Source: Zantedeschia hybrid cultivar (Eukaryota; Streptophyta; Magnoliopsida; Alismatales; Araceae). Taken from it: a DNA stretch of 64,000 nt. Position numbers and translations under genes: made by a program. The notes under the pieces are model-generated. The model saw only the letters and a program-made list of their open reading frames with translations, was not told the DNA's origin and ran no database searches. Location of the stretch: contig JARZZO010000008.1 of NCBI GenBank assembly GCA_030544215.1, positions 15,867,114-15,931,113 on the forward strand, written 5' to 3'. Positions within the stretch are counted from its first letter, which is position 1. Each line of letters begins with the position of its first letter. Below, piece after piece: positions 1 through 13,200 of the stretch.

Positions 1-196
1 AGTCCGTGCAAACCGTACCGGGAGTGGCTTCGGCCATACAAACCGTATCGGGAGCGGCATTACTCTAAGTCCGTGCAAACCGTACCGGGAGTGGCTTCGG
101 CCATGCAAACCGTATCGGGAGCAGCATTACTCTAAGTCCGTGCAAACCGTACCGGGAGTGGCTTCGGCCATGCAAACCGTATCGGGAGCGGCATGG
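1..196. repeat. 67-bp tandem repeat of element A, about three copies, continuing left
   Basis: The unit starts AGTCCGTGCAAACCGTACCG and recurs at 1, 68 and 135. Each unit contains two internal half-repeats around CAAACCGTA(C/T)CGGGAG. Copies differ by only one or two bases. The third copy degenerates near 196. Such minisatellites between pol and the antisense gene are typical of Tat/Ogre elements. Confidence 0.9.
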
Positions 197-354
197 CTTC
201 GGCCACATACAGGACCGAACTCGGTTATCTACTTAGAACGATATGCCATGAAACAAGTAAGTACAAATCACTTCTATATATGTGAGTACAAAAGTAGGCT
301 ATGTGCCTGGCCTCGGCGTCTTAAAAGCAAAAACAACCGGGACAAGCCCCCGGA

Positions 355-2432
355 TTAGCTGTCGGCATCCTCGCCATCCACGTCAACGGGAGTATAGCCT
401 GGGGACGTCGGAGGAGAAGCATAGTCCGAACCCGCCGCTGCGTCTTCCAGAGAAGCCGGGATCCTCTCGGCCTTGAGCTGTCGCCACCAGGCTAAGAACT
501 CTTCACCTTCTTCTTCGGTAGGGAAGCCGAAACCCGTCAGATCTGTGTCCGGACAAGCCTTTTGGGCAATGGCCATCCCCAGATCAAACATAGTCGCGGC
601 TGCCTTAGCCCCGACATCGAGCATTTCATCAGTGTATTCCGGGCCCTCCTTATAACTCGCCACGGCCGTGCGAGCGACGTCGTCAGCTTCCTTGGTCTTG
701 GCCTCCAAGTCTGCCTTCAGGGCCGATACGGCTTCGGCGTGACGGCGGCGGTCCTCGTCCCGCTCCTTGCCCTTGTCCTGGATCTCGGCTTTTAAGGACG
801 CGATTTCTGCTCGGGCCTGATCCAGCTCTCTCTCGGCCTTCTTCTTGGCCTCCAAGGTGGTATAAATCACCTCTTTATGCCCGTCCAGCTCGGACCGCAG
901 CCGCGAGTTTGCCCCGATGAGGGCGTCGATGTTGGCCTCGAGATCTCGCTGCACCGATGACACCTTACCCGAAGCCAGCTGGTCCGAGGCTTGATCGACG
1001 TCCTGAAGCTTTCGCCGGATGAGGGTCTGGCGGCGAGCGAGAGCCCCGCACATGACCGCGGCTTACAACAGAAAGAAAGAAAAACGTGAGCCGAAGCAAC
1101 TAAAGGAAACAGTGAGAAGTGAGGACGAAGAGGGAGGTCTCACCTGGATGGCGTGTCGGACACATTGCATGGACAGGCCTTCCGAAGAAAGCTCTCGGAT
1201 CTCGTCTCAGGCCATCGGTATGGTTAAGCCCCGAGCCAGGCACAGGCACGTCTGGGAGTCATCCAGACTGTCATCCGTGAAGACCCTTGTGTCCGGGCGC
1301 CATGGCTCGTGCCCGTACTCCCGAGACATGAGGGTCCCGGCCACCCTGAAGGGATACGACAACACCATATCCGCCGCGGCGCCTGTGGCCGAAGGTGAAT
1401 CGTCCCTCCGTGGCTGGGGAGACGATGAGAGCGGAGCGTCCCGTCCCGAGATCGGCTTCTTGGTCATCGGGGCGGATTCCCTCTCGTCGCGGTCGTCCTG
1501 GTGCTTCCGCTTCTCGAACCGCTCACTCCCCCCGGCGACCGCCTTCCCCTTCCGTCGCTCCCTCTCGAGAGCAGCGGCAGCCGCGCGGCCTTCTGCGGAA
1601 GCTGCTGTCTGCCTCGCCGGCCGAGTGCCTGGGGCCGAAGCTCCTTCGACCGATCTCCCTTCCGCGGGCCGCGGCTGGGACGGTCGAGACGATGCGGGCT
1701 GCCGAGAGATCTGGCACATAAGGCCCCTGAGACCAAACATTTCTGAAAGCAGAAAAGAAGAAGAGTTAGCAAAAGTTCAACAATAATTGTGACCCAAAGC
1801 CGGCTTACCCCCGGCCATTACTTCCGCGCCCTCTTCGGACGGACGATGGACCTCGGCCGGAGCCCTAGTCGCGGTAGCCCTTGCCTCGGCCTTTCTCGGG
1901 GCATCTCAAGGAGGAAGGTAGGGAAAGGCCCGGGCAGGAGACTGCGACAGATCCGGCCAGGCTCCCATCGCTATGAGTCGGTCCTTGTCCTCGAGAAGCT
2001 CAGCAATGTTGTACGGAGCGTCATCCTTGAAGAGGTGGGCGTCAGCAAGCTGTTCGGGGTTGAGGGATGGGCAGTCGGAAATGCCCTCGGCCAAGGGCCC
2101 CCATTCGGTAGGAAAGGGCCAGACACCCTTATTCCCCTCCGGCAGAGAAACAAAAAAGAAGTCCTCCTTCCAATGATGAATGGACGAGGGCTTCCCGGAT
2201 AAGATCCTCCGGCCGAAGCGGGGAACGAAGCAAAACTAAGAAGACCTCCCTTGAGGTTTGATTTTGAAGAGATAACGGAAGATATTTACAGAAGGGATGA
2301 AGTCAAGAATGGAGTTAAGGGCCAAGAAAGCGTAGACCGTCCGCCAGGAATTCGGGAAGAATTGGGACGGAGCCAGTCCATAAAAGCTCAAAAGGTTTAC
2401 AACAAAAAGATGAAGGGGAAGGCGAAAGCCTG
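355..2432 (-). pseudogene. Antisense gene of element A, 3' exons (Transposase_28-type domain, basic linker, coiled coil)
   Basis: Read on the minus strand this continues the exon at 28887-29252 across the element B insertion. The exon at 2432-1809 encodes the conserved 'putative gypsy-type transposon' block (motifs FYGLAPSQF, NSWRTV, then KEDFFFV, FPTEWG) and ends at a GTAAGC donor. A CTTTCAG acceptor opens the second exon at 1742-1144 (Arg/Ala/Ser-rich, nuclear-like linker), which ends CAG|GTGAGA. The third exon, 1061-355, encodes a long Lys/Glu/Ala coiled coil and an acidic C terminus ending DADS. Breaks: in-frame TAG near 2238 and TGA near 1907 and 1207, at least two of them at likely Trp positions. 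The function of this family is unknown. Exon borders are inferred from splice motifs and frame. Confidence 0.75.
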
Positions 2433-3162
2433 TGTAATGACTGAGATTTCGGGTTCTGTATTTGGGTCGGGTTCGGGCCGGATCCCCTGGTTTGGACTCT
2501 GGAGGGGTCTTGAGATTTCTGGTTGAATGGCGTCAACAGTGCTCGACGCCTTTCAAAAGGCGTCAGGGTGTGTGGACGCCATTTAAGCCTGCTAGTTGTT
2601 GTGCCACGTATGCGCCACGTGGGCGGGTTTCGGGCCGCGAGAGTACGGCCCCTGTCAGATTTGTCTGAACGGCGTCCAGCTTGGTCGACGCCTTTCAGAC
2701 TGCGACACCTGCGGTGTCAGGGTGCGACGCCAGAGCGTTGTCAGTACGGCCTGTCTTGACGTCTGAACGGCGTCCGTGGTGGACGACGCGTTTCAGACCG
2801 GTGTCGGTACGGCCGTCCTGTCAGACTGAATGGCGTCTGCCTCGATCGACGCGTTTTACCTCGTTCCAGATTGACCCCGCAAGCCTCCCCTTCTTTCCCT
2901 CACTTTCGCCTCTCCACTCTCTCTCTTCGCCCTCTCCGCTCCCTCCGCCCTCCTTCCTCCCTTCCCTTCCTCTTCTTCCTCTTCCAACTACTCCGTAGCT
3001 TCCCTACCTCTCACCTCTACCTCCACCACCTTCCTCACGGCGTTCCCTTCTCCGGACGGCGGCCGACGTCCCGACGGAGTGGCGGCGTCCTCGAGGATAC
3101 CGGCGGCGGCGTGGGGCGAGACGGGTCGGCGGCGAGGAGCTTGGAGGAGTTCAAGAATCGGT
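2433..3162 (+). repeat. Element B 5' LTR, left part (U3)
   Basis: This matches 26692-27420 of the 3' LTR at about 99%. It starts at TGTAATGACT directly after target duplication GCCTG and runs to the insertion point of element C. Its last five bases, TCGGT, are one copy of the C target duplication (CCGGT on the other side, and CCGG in the uninterrupted 3' LTR). It carries five palindromic modules between 2523 and 2859. Confidence 0.93.
2523..2859 (+). repeat. Palindromic module array (5 copies) in element B 5' LTR
   Basis: The left half-sites GGCGTC start at 2529, 2559, 2671, 2769 and 2832. Each is followed by exactly 10 bases and then GACGCC or GACGCG. Outer arms extend the pairing, for example CTGAA with TTCAG at 2671 and TCTGAA with TTCAGA at 2769. 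The five 10-base centres are all different. Confidence 0.9.
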
Positions 3163-3351
3163 TGTAGACACGCTAATTTTGACATCATTTCGAGTAAATT
3201 TCATATCATATAATAAATGCCTCAGAATGGTCTGATAATTAATCATTGATTAATTTTTATTAATATTTTTAAGTGTCGGGTCAAATAGACATGTTTAAGT
3301 TAATCAATTGAATTGATTTTAGCTCAAATTTCAGTTAAAATATGAAGAATC

Positions 3352-3649
3352 CTAAAAGGCGTCGACCCATGTGGACGCCATTTAGAGTTTATTCCTATTT
3401 TAATGTTTAAATTTGAATTTTAATTAATTGATTTATTAACTAAAAGGCGTCTGTTAAGGTCGACGCGTTTTAGGTTTCCTAAGCTGTTTTAACTTCTCTT
3501 CCGGATGTTTATCCTTATCTTAATTAGAGTAAAAGACGTCTACACACGTGGACGCGTTTTACCTAATAAAGATAAAGATAAGTTTTCTCGGATATTTATC
3601 CTTATCTTAATTAATCTTAAAGGCGTCAGCCATGGTGGACGCGTTTTAG
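3352..3649 (+). repeat. Palindromic module array (4 copies) in element C 5' LTR U3
   Basis: The left half-sites start at 3358, 3446, 3535 and 3622; the right half-site GACGC begins 16 bases later each time. Outer arms pair as CTAAAA/TTTTAG at 3446 and GTAAAA/TTTTAC at 3535. The array ends about 100 bp upstream of the TATA box at 3748. Confidence 0.9.
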
Positions 3650-3747
3650 ATAATTACAGATAAAGATGAATTAATCAGTAATTATCTGACGATTAAGGTG
3701 GATAAATCCTAGATTTTTCCATGTTAATCGCGAACGCAGAAAATGCC

Positions 3748-3755
3748 TATAAATA
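3748..3755 (+). promoter_or_regulatory. TATA box of element C 5' LTR
   Basis: TATAAATA is preceded by GCC and sits after the U3 module array. Transcription would begin roughly 30 bp downstream. The same box is at 22394-22401 in the 3' LTR. Confidence 0.75.
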
Positions 3756-4488
3756 CCTTGCATCTCAAGGAGTAAAAAAAAAAAAAAAAAAAGAAGAGAG
3801 AGAGAGCCACAGCGTTATAGCAATTTGGAGATCGAAGCAACCACGCCGGAGCGCTGCCATTTACAGAAGACGGCTTCCTTCTTCAAGATTTTCATTCTTC
3901 AAAGCTTCAACCAACTAAACTGGGCATAAGTTTTTCATATCTGAATTTCATTTTCATTCATTAGTTTCATTCTCTCATACTCACTGCATGCAACACACAC
4001 CACATCATTAATTTTTCAAAACCCATCTGTTCTTAAGGGGTTTCAAAGCCATCTAAACAAGTGAGTTGCTGTTTTAAACATGTTCACAACCATGGTTAGC
4101 TTTGATATTATTTCTATTTAGATTCTCATCACTATTTCTTCTTTATTTTTCTGTCTCTCTGTCTGCTGTATCCAACAACTGAATAACAAGAAATCAAAAA
4201 GAGGGAAATCAGGCAAAAGTCAGGAGAACTTCTAGACGATCCTCAACATTCAACAGCAAGAACAAAAGAACAAGAAGAGGCTCTCTTTCTTCAGCCGGCT
4301 GAAGGAGGGGAACCAAGTATTCAATCTTCCGCGTTTAAACAGGTAGGCGATCAAACTCTTTTGAAGCTTTTTAGTTAAAAGTTTCTGGCGATCACAGCAC
4401 CTTAGTTGCATTTTTTTAATAGGTTAATTTACCCTAAACAACATAGTTTTTTCACATAAATCACACGAGCAAATTTTCAGCACCTACA

Positions 4489-5629
4489 GCTCTTTTGGCG
4501 ATCACGGTGGGACTTGGTTTCGCCGTCTTTTAATTTCTTTTGTTCTTGCTATTATCATACCGGGCACCCACGGTGCACCACTTGTGTCTTTCGACACGTC
4601 CTCACCAATTGGTGAGTGTTTAGTTTGTTTAATTTTCCTCGTGCACCACGTGCACACCCCAGTGGCAAGATCTTGCCTCCCCTTTGATTAGTTTAAAAAG
4701 CTGTTTTTGGTGATAAAATGCTGTGTGTTTGAGTGATTTCTTAGTTGTTTAGATAGTAAACCATCCTGTTTAAAATCTGAAACTAAAAATCTTTGCATGA
4801 GTCGATTATTTATTGCATTTTTCCCTGTTTAAGGAGGATTCGACCCAGAAAATCCTTCTGGAAATCTGTTTCTGCGAACTGAAAAGCGTCCAGGAACAGC
4901 GACGCGTTTCAAAACCGCGTCAGGTTAACTGGACGCCTTTTAGCCTCCAGATTATCTCTGTCGTTTACATATGTTTCTGTGAAATAATTAACTTCTGTGT
5001 TGAATAGCGTCGACCATCATCGACGCGATTCAGACAGTTTTTAGTTATTTTCCAGGTTTTCTCTGCTGTTTGCATCTGTTCTCTGCGAAAGAATTAAGTT
5101 CTGTTCTGAATAGCGTCGACTATCATCGACGCGATTCAGACAGTTTCTTAATTATTTTTCAGTTTCCAGATTCCTATGTTGAGTGCTAGCTACACATTAC
5201 TCTATTAAGCATTAGAGGCCATCCAGGTCGCAGGGCATACGCATTGAGGCTAAAACCCTCCTTTTCTTAGGAACACATTACTCGACGTTAGCAACTCTCT
5301 CTGATTGGGTTGGTCCCTTGATCAGACTAGAGAAGTTGACGTTGAGACCTCCATAAGTCCCCAAAATCAAGGTATTCCTCCTTGATCATCGGGCTGGTTG
5401 TACCAATTGAAGTCCCGGCTAGATTCCGAAAGCGTTGTGAAAGAGAACCCTAGAGAATAACGGTGGGAACTGAACTGAAACTAGGATCCTTCCCTGAGCG
5501 AAATTGTGGTTTAATCCAATTCAAATAACTCAACAAGGAATCCTGAAATCACGTTAAGCATCCACTTGTTTGATTAATCTCTGCACAACTTGTTTGATTA
5601 ATTTTTTTTTAAAAAAAGAATCTAATATA
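4489..5629 (+). other. Element C PBS and 5' leader with three to four palindromic modules
   Basis: A putative primer-binding site, TGGCGATCACGGTGGG (about 4496-4511), lies eight bases after the LTR end; I cannot assign the tRNA with certainty. Palindromic modules start at 4885, 4916, 5006 and 5112. The last two have nearly the same 10-base centre (one difference), suggesting local duplication. The second module of the first pair is in reversed polarity (CGCGTC...GACGCC). There is no long ORF until the gag ATG at 5630. Confidence 0.7.
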
Positions 5630-8600
5630 ATGTTGCTGCGATCAGGCAGAGATTTGAGTATGGCCCAAGACGCCATTATCAACTACGAGGGAGATGCTAA
5701 TGCCCCTCGCAATTCTGATTTCAACTACGAGAACGGGAGAGATGCTGATGCCTCTCGTAATTCTGTCCCCATTCCAGTTCGGCATGACGGGAATGTCCGA
5801 ACTCCTCTTTTTAATCCGCACGATCAATATCATGATCTTCCTCCGCATGAATATGCGATTCCTAATCCTGACTTTGAGGGGGACATGAATCAGTATGATC
5901 CCTCATCCTCCGATTCTATGGATCTTGTCAATGCTCTGGGAGTTCTTGCCTCCCGACTGGACCCTCAGCAGTTCGAGGCGATCCAGTCTATCTTGAAGGG
6001 GAAGGCACCCATGCAGCCTGTTGAGCCGAATCCTGTGGCTCCCCCCGTTGTTCCTCAACAACCTCTTCCTCCTCCTCCTTATATCCAACAGGCCATGGAA
6101 GGCCTTCATCTTACTTCTCGGCCAACTGGGCCACAACTTTCGTCATCCAGGCAACCGGCTAGACCGCAGACGCCCATTTATCAAAATGCCCTCGGGCATG
6201 GCGGAAGCTCTGCCGGACCTCATCCTTATTATCCCCCTTGTCCAACGTACTCTAGGTAGCAGGCCTATCAGGTACTTCCTCCTCCTCCTCCTCCCCAGGC
6301 AGATCTGACCACGCAGACGTTGCTGGCCAAGATGGAGCGCATGGACGAGCAGTTTAACAATCTCCAGAAGATGATGGGGGTTAAAGCTGTGCCGGAAATC
6401 AATTTACCGAGCCTGCCAGTGTTCCATCTGTCACCCTCTGAAATGCCAGTGTATCGAAAGTATAACGGTACTGGTAACCCCTTCACGCACCTGAAGGAGT
6501 TCATGTACGAATCCTCCTTTTGGCAGAATGATAAGAGGTCATTGGCTTTCTTGTTCAGGAGATCCCTAGAGGGACCAACCCTCGAGTGGTTCTTTTCTCT
6601 GGAACCCTCAGAAGTAGAGGATTACGGTATCGTTTCACGCAAATTTATCCAACGATACCAGGACAGAGTTGCACCCTCCTTGTCTATCACGGATCTTATT
6701 GCAGAAAAGATGAAACCGGACGAGGAGTTTGTCAGTTTTGCTGACAGGTGGCGGGGCCTGGCTGAAAAAGTGAAAGATCACTTGTCCGAATCCGAACAAG
6801 TGAAAATGTTGATTTCCAACGCCACGCCCCAGTTCAAGCTAGTCCTCTCCTTGAACAACTTGACGAACATGGCAGAGCTCTATGAAAGGGCACGGTACTG
6901 CCAGAATGCTTTCAAGGACGCTACGTTCTCTAGCGTCTTTGATCCTCACAGACCTAGCAGGCCTCCGCCTCGGAAGCCTGCAGTGCCAAATTCTCCTAGC
7001 TCAGGTCCAACTACTGAGGGCACGCTCTCTCACGAGCAGGTCAGTACCATGAACAATAATTCGCCCCAATTTGTGAGGAATCAGCAGTACCAGAGGCCGC
7101 CACAGCCGAGCCAGCAGGGGTACAGGCAGCAGCAGAACCCCCATTACCAACAGCAGTACCAGCGGCCCCAGCAGCCGAACCAGAACCAGCAACAGCAACA
7201 GTCGCAACGGCCACAGCAGTATCAGCAGCCACATCAGCAGCAACAGCAACAGCCACAGTACCAGCCGCGTGCACCGCCGGCGTACCACAATGTCCCTCCT
7301 CCTGGTGACTACAACCAGCAAAGGAGACCTCCAGGCCCGAAAAGGGCAGAGTACCCGGCCTTCCCAGAATCTTTGGCAGATATCTTCAGCGCTTTAATGG
7401 CAGCCAATGCCTTAGTTTTGCCGAGAGAGAAGGCCGTCTGGCCTCAAAACGCCGATACGTCTAGGTATTGCTATTTCCACAGACAACCTGGGCATACCAT
7501 TGACACCTGCTTCCAATTCAGAGATTATATCCATGATCTCAATGAGCAGGGCGGCATTGACTGGGAGGAAATGAAGAAGTACATAACAGCCCTGAAGGCG
7601 AGGAGACCGCAGCAGCAGCAGCAGCAAGCAAGACCACCGGCACAGGCAGTAGCACCACCCAACATGGGCATAGTGCAGAATCCGCTCCCGGAGCATCAGA
7701 ACCAAAACCAGGTTGCTCCCATCCTGACGAACAGCCAGTCTGAGGCTGGTCGTGGGCAGCAGTGGAGAGTAGAGGACTCCTCCTCTCTTTGTTCAACGAG
7801 TCACGTTCAAAGTACCGCAGAGCGACCACCACGCCGCACCATCCACATACCAAGGCCACAACCTGTTACCATTACCCCCATACCCACACCTACATACCAC
7901 TCGCCCACACCCAATAACCCATTACCACTACCCACCTTCCTAAGACCCATTACGCCCCGCACCACTACGCCTCCATCATATAACCCCCCGCAAACCAACA
8001 ACGCGCCCCTCCTACCATCTAGGCCATTATTACGCATACCATTTCCTACTTCACCCGCTACCACCACCGCCTACCCCGATATGCCCTTACCATCTAGACC
8101 GCTATTACGCGTACCATTCCCCACTTCACCAACCACTTACCCATCCACCATCCAACCCTCTAGGCCTTTAATCCGCACCGCGCCATCACCACCTAGCCCC
8201 ACGCCATCACCTACATACCAACCTTCTACGCCATCCGCACCATCCAACTCTGCGGTACTTAAAGTGTCACCTGGATCCTCCACGGTTGAGGAACACGCGC
8301 TCCGGAGTGGAAGGATTTTCAACAAGGTCTTTCCTCAGTCCACAGTCAGAGACGGCCCATCACAGCCGACTGAGGAAGCCCACAATGAAGAGAGTGCACC
8401 AGGCACTCAATACGACCTGTTGAAACACCTGGATCGGACACCGGCACGGATCACTATACTAGAACTGATCAAAAGATCCAAGAGTCACCAAGAAGCTTTA
8501 ATGGAATACCTGCAGAAGGTGATGGTCAATGAAGACGTGCCGGTAGAGAAGATTGCAGCACTACTAGTTCCTCAGGGGGATCAGCCCTCTATAACATTCC

Positions 8601-10222
8601 ATACATCGGAACTAGCACCGCCAGCAGCCAGAAGCATGGCTCTGAGTATCACAGTCAATATCTGTAAGAAGGCCGTAGATGCATGCTTGGTCGACACAGG
8701 AGCTTCGATTAATGTTTTACCTCCGAAGACCCTAGAGCTGTGCGGTGTGCCCAAAGAAAAATGGCTGCCCAGCCCCATATCAGTAACAGCATATGACAAT
8801 TCTACCCGTTCCCCTCTGGGAATGGTTTATTTAAAAGTGGAGCTGGGCCCTGTAAGTCATGCAGAGGTTGAATTTCACATCCTGGAAATCGACCCTTCCA
8901 TAAATGCCATTTTGGGTCGTCCTTATATTAAAACTCTTGAGGCGATTCCTTCTACGAATCATCAATGCCTCAAATTCCCTTACAAAGGACGAATTATTAA
9001 AGTAACGAGCATGCCGATCCTTGCTGCTGCTCATTCCTTGAACATTAAATCTGCTGTCTTACCTGGCCGACAACCTTTTCTGTCGGTATTACAGGTCTAC
9101 CGCCCAGTGGCTGATCCTCTGAAAGCCGCTACTATTTCTCCATATCCGTTAGATGCTATCAAAAGGGGGAAGTGCATGAGTACCCCAGGATGGAGGATCA
9201 TGATGAAGAACGGCTACGAGCCTGGGAAAGGTCTGGGCACGCAATTGCAAGGCAGGACCACCCCTGTCAGAAATCATCGAGCGGCACCTGGAAGTGGTCT
9301 GGGCTATAGACCAATAAAACTGAAACAAGCAGAGATCGAACAAGGCCCGAAAATCTGGGAGGCAATGTCTACGCCACTCAAAGAAGGCCGAGATCCCCTA
9401 ACATGGACCCTATATACGCACTTTGTAAAAGGGCCCATACTCAGCTATGACAATACGGTAGTCATTACTTCCTGTTTTGACTTCCATGATATATATGGGA
9501 GGGATTTGGCCAGACATTGCTCTGAACTGCTTACGTACCAATCCTTGGAGGCTCTGCGGCCTATGAAAAGGAGGAAATTTTATGACCCTGAATGTGAATG
9601 GTACAGGTGGTTCGATCTCAGAGACCTGTATATTGCACTGAACAGACTATTCTTGGATCCTGCAGAACCTAAGTGGCCGCCGCAGATTGATGAACTAATT
9701 GAAAGCCCTGGTGCCATATTTGACAAGCGGATACTGCTGTCCGAAGAAACCGATGAAGGGGAGCCAGATGACCCCTATGAAGCTGGTTATACAACAGATC
9801 TGCTCTGGAGGGGGACATATCCTTCACATGTCTTCATGCTCCATACCTTATTTCGTACACTGCTTTTGACCCCGACTTGGTCGCGGGTCATAACTGAAGA
9901 TATTCCACGGGCTCCGCCCGTCATGATTACTCTGTCCCCTCGGGACATTATTCCACAACCTCCTCTCGATCTAGAGAGGTTATATGATCTGATCTGGGAC
10001 ATATTACTATATGATCCCCCCAATCCTCTGGCCTTGGTGCCGCTTCCTCTGTCTGATTCCCCTCCCATTTATATTCATTCCTGCTTTATGTTTAATTCTT
10101 TCATTTTCCAAAAAAAAACGCCAATCTGGCAACAAATTCTTCCCAAATCCTCATTGAGGAAACATCTTACTTGTCCGATTGCACCCCTCCGCGCGGGTCC
10201 TTCGGTCAAGATTCTCTCCTAG
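5630..10222 (+). pseudogene. gag-pro: Element C gag-protease with G-patch; one in-frame stop
   Basis: ATG at 5630 opens a frame running to 10222, with one in-frame TAG at 6257-6259. After the stop come the capsid-like retrotransposon gag domain (about 6400-6930; motifs GNPFTHLKEF, LEGPTLEWFFSL), a Gln/Pro-rich stretch, a zinc-knuckle-like Cys/His block (CYFHRQPGHTIDTC, about 7466), a long Pro-rich linker, an aspartic protease with catalytic VDTGAS (about 8690) and a G-patch-like Gly-rich motif (about 9200-9300). The G-patch after the protease is characteristic of Ogre-type elements. The bases after TAG do not fit the best-known viral readthrough context, so a mutation is the simpler reading. 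Confidence 0.85.
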
Positions 10223-13200
10223 ATTTACTCTGTCCCTCCCCTCGGGAGGATTCTCTTGTATTTCCACTTGTATCCCAGGATTTTCATCCTGCTTCGTCTT
10301 CCTTAGGTTATGATAGTGAAGTTAGGCAGTCTAGTCAGGTTAGTCAGCTTAGGAAGTCTAGGAAGCCTAAGGGTAGGCAAATTCCAGATAGATACCTCCA
10401 GGACTTAGCTGATAAGTGCTCTTCTTGCTCTTTAATCCCTCAGTTTCTAGAAAATCCAATTCAGATGCCAGAAGATTGTATGGACGATGAGTTAGTCAAT
10501 GATGGGTACGGGGTATATGAATTAATACATGAAAAGGACCCCATTGTTGAAGAAGAAGATGACGAGGACGCGGCTGAGGCATACGCCAGTGGAGTGAAGA
10601 GATTTGATGAACCCTCAGCTGCCGTAGAAGAGCCCACCAAAGAAATTAATTTAGGGACTGAAGACGAACCTAAGGTTGTCCTCGTCAGTAAAAATCTTTC
10701 TACAGAGGATGAAAAAGCAATGGTACAAGTATTAAAGGACCATAAAGACACTTTCGCCTGAAGTTATGAAGATATGCCGGGGTTAGACTCGTCTTTAGTT
10801 GAACACAGATTGACATTAAAGGATGGAGCTAACCCGGTCAAACAGAAATTAAGGCGATTCCACCCACAAATGGCTCTAAAGATGAAGGAAGAGGTCGATA
10901 AGTTGCATAAAGCCAAATTTATTAGAGTTGTCCTCTATCCACAATGGGTGGCAAATATAGTCCCGGTTATAAAGAAGGACGGGAAGGTCAGGATTTGCAT
11001 TGACTTCCGCGATTTGAACCGGGCGTGTCCTAAAGACGATTTTCCATTGCCTCATATTGATGTACTCATCGATAACACTGCTGGCTATGAGACATTATCA
11101 TTCATGGACGGATTTTCAGGATATAATCAGATTAAGCTGGCAGAAGAGGATCAAGAGAAGACATCATTCACTACACCATGGGGAACTTACTGTTATGTCG
11201 TCATGCCATTTGGATTAAAGAATGCTAGAGCCACCTATCAGAGGGCCATGATGGCAATATTTCATGACATGATGCACATAGATCTGGAAGTGTATGTGGA
11301 TGACTTATTGGTTAAATCGAAAACAAAGGCTGAGCATGCTAAAGTTTTGGCAAGGGTATTAGAAAGATCGAGGGAATATCAGTTAAAGATGAACCCCAAG
11401 AAATGTGTATTCGGGGTATCTTCAGGAAAATTGCTTGGATTTATTGTCAGTAAACGGGGAATTGAGATCGATCCTAACAAGGCGAAGGCTATTAGAGAAA
11501 TGCCACCTCCTAAAAACTTGAAAGAGTTGAGAGGATTAATCGGGAGGTTGCAATTTATTCGCCGCTTTGTCTCCCAGCACTCACAAAGGTGTAAGCCGTT
11601 TTACGAGCTTACCAAGCCGGGAGTCAAATTTGATTGGGACGATAAGTGTCAGGAGGCATTCGATGGATTAAAGAACTATTTAGCAAGTCCTCCTGTTTTG
11701 AGACCACCATCTCCAGGCAAACCATTGATACTTTATATTTTAGTCCTGGATGATGCAGTGGGGGCTGTCTTAGCACAAGAAGATGAAGAAGGAAAAGAGA
11801 GGGCAGCCTACTATCTCTCTAAACTTCTCAACCCCGCTGAACAGAGATATACGGCGATGGAGAAAACATGTGCAGCATTGGTTTGGGTTGTGCAGAAATT
11901 AAAACATTATTTTCTGGCCCATGAAGTCCATCTCATCGCTAGGATGAATCCGATCAAATTTCTTCTGGAGAAATCTGTTCTTACTAATAGGTTAGCGCGA
12001 TGGCAAAGCTTTCTATCTCAATTCGATATCACTTATATTCAGCAGAAAGCAATCAAGGGCTATGCCATAGCAGAACATCTTGCTCATCATCACCTTCCTC
12101 GATTTGATCCAGTGCGATCAGAGTTTCCGGATGAGGAACTGATGTCCGTAAATCAAATCAGAGATGATATGTGGACTCTGCATTTTGACGGAGCTCTGAA
12201 TTCTCATGGAAAGGGAATAGGTATCGTTCTGTTATCACCTGAAGGTATCACCATTCCACAAGCCTTTCAGCTTGATTTTCCAGTCACAAACAATATAGCT
12301 GAATACGAGGCACTTCTTGCTGGTCTCGAGGCTGCTCATTTTCATGGTGCCACCAAACTCAGGATCGTAGGTGATAGCCAACTGATTCTTCGCCAAGTGC
12401 TGACCAAGTATCGAACTCTCGATCCCAAGCTCAAGCCTTATCAAGAACTTACTTCTGCTTATTCAAAGCTTTTCACGAAATTGATCTTTGTCCATGTCCC
12501 TAGGAATCAAAACATCTTAGCTGACGCTCTAGCTTCACTTGCATCTTCTCTTGATTTTCTAATCAGCAAACAATCTGAATCAATCATAGTTCATAGGCGT
12601 CTTTCACCTGCCGTGAAAGATCCTTCATTCCTTAGAACTAAGGAGAAGTTGCTGAAGAAAGTCAGAGACGGAGATATCATTGAAAGAAGAGAAATCATGC
12701 TGATAGAGCTGTTAGAAGAGATGGATGATGAACAGAAGCCATGGTATTATGAAATTGCAAAATATTGTGAAGATCAATCATATCCTGAAGAAGTTACAAC
12801 TGAAGAGAAGAGAGCTATCAGGAGAGTTGCTCAACGATACACCCTAGTTGGGGGAGCACTGTATAAGAGAGGTTTTGATGGAGTTCTCTTGAGATGTCTA
12901 GACGAGGATGAGCTTTGGAAGGTTATGGAAGGAGCTCATAGTGGAGTTTGTGGTGGTCATGTCAATGGACAGATGCTAGCAAAGAAGATCCTTAGACAAG
13001 GATTTTATTGGCCAACCATGGAAGAAGACTGCGTAGGATTTGTTCGTAGGTGTGCTAAGTGTCAACTTCACGCCGACAAAATTCATTCTCCTGCATCTTC
13101 ACTCCATCCTGTTTCTTCCCCATGGCCTTTCTCCATGTGGGCTTTCGACATCATTGGACCTCTTGGCAATCCAGATTCCGGCATCAAGCAAAAATCTTTC

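Larger units (their letters stand above)
3163..4488 (+). repeat. Element C 5' LTR
   Basis: It is equal in length to the 3' LTR at 21809-23134, with the same TG...CA ends. It contains four palindromic modules upstream of a TATA box, then an A-rich tract at about 3774-3791 that differs from the other LTR by one base. The U3 part is AT-rich. Confidence 0.97.

Noticed and set aside
2462..3188. Several ORFs of 60-100 codons in the element B LTR (and again at 26553-27902)
   Set aside because: They lie in LTR sequence, are low-complexity Pro/Ser/Arg, occur in overlapping frames and repeat in both LTRs; no domain.
3721..3918. Small ORF in the element C LTR (also at 22367-22564)
   Set aside because: It begins before the TATA box and runs through the A tract; a chance frame in LTR DNA.
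6257..6259. Programmed readthrough of the gag TAG
   Set aside because: The following codons do not match the well-known CAR-YYA readthrough context; a nonsense mutation is simpler, although not excluded.
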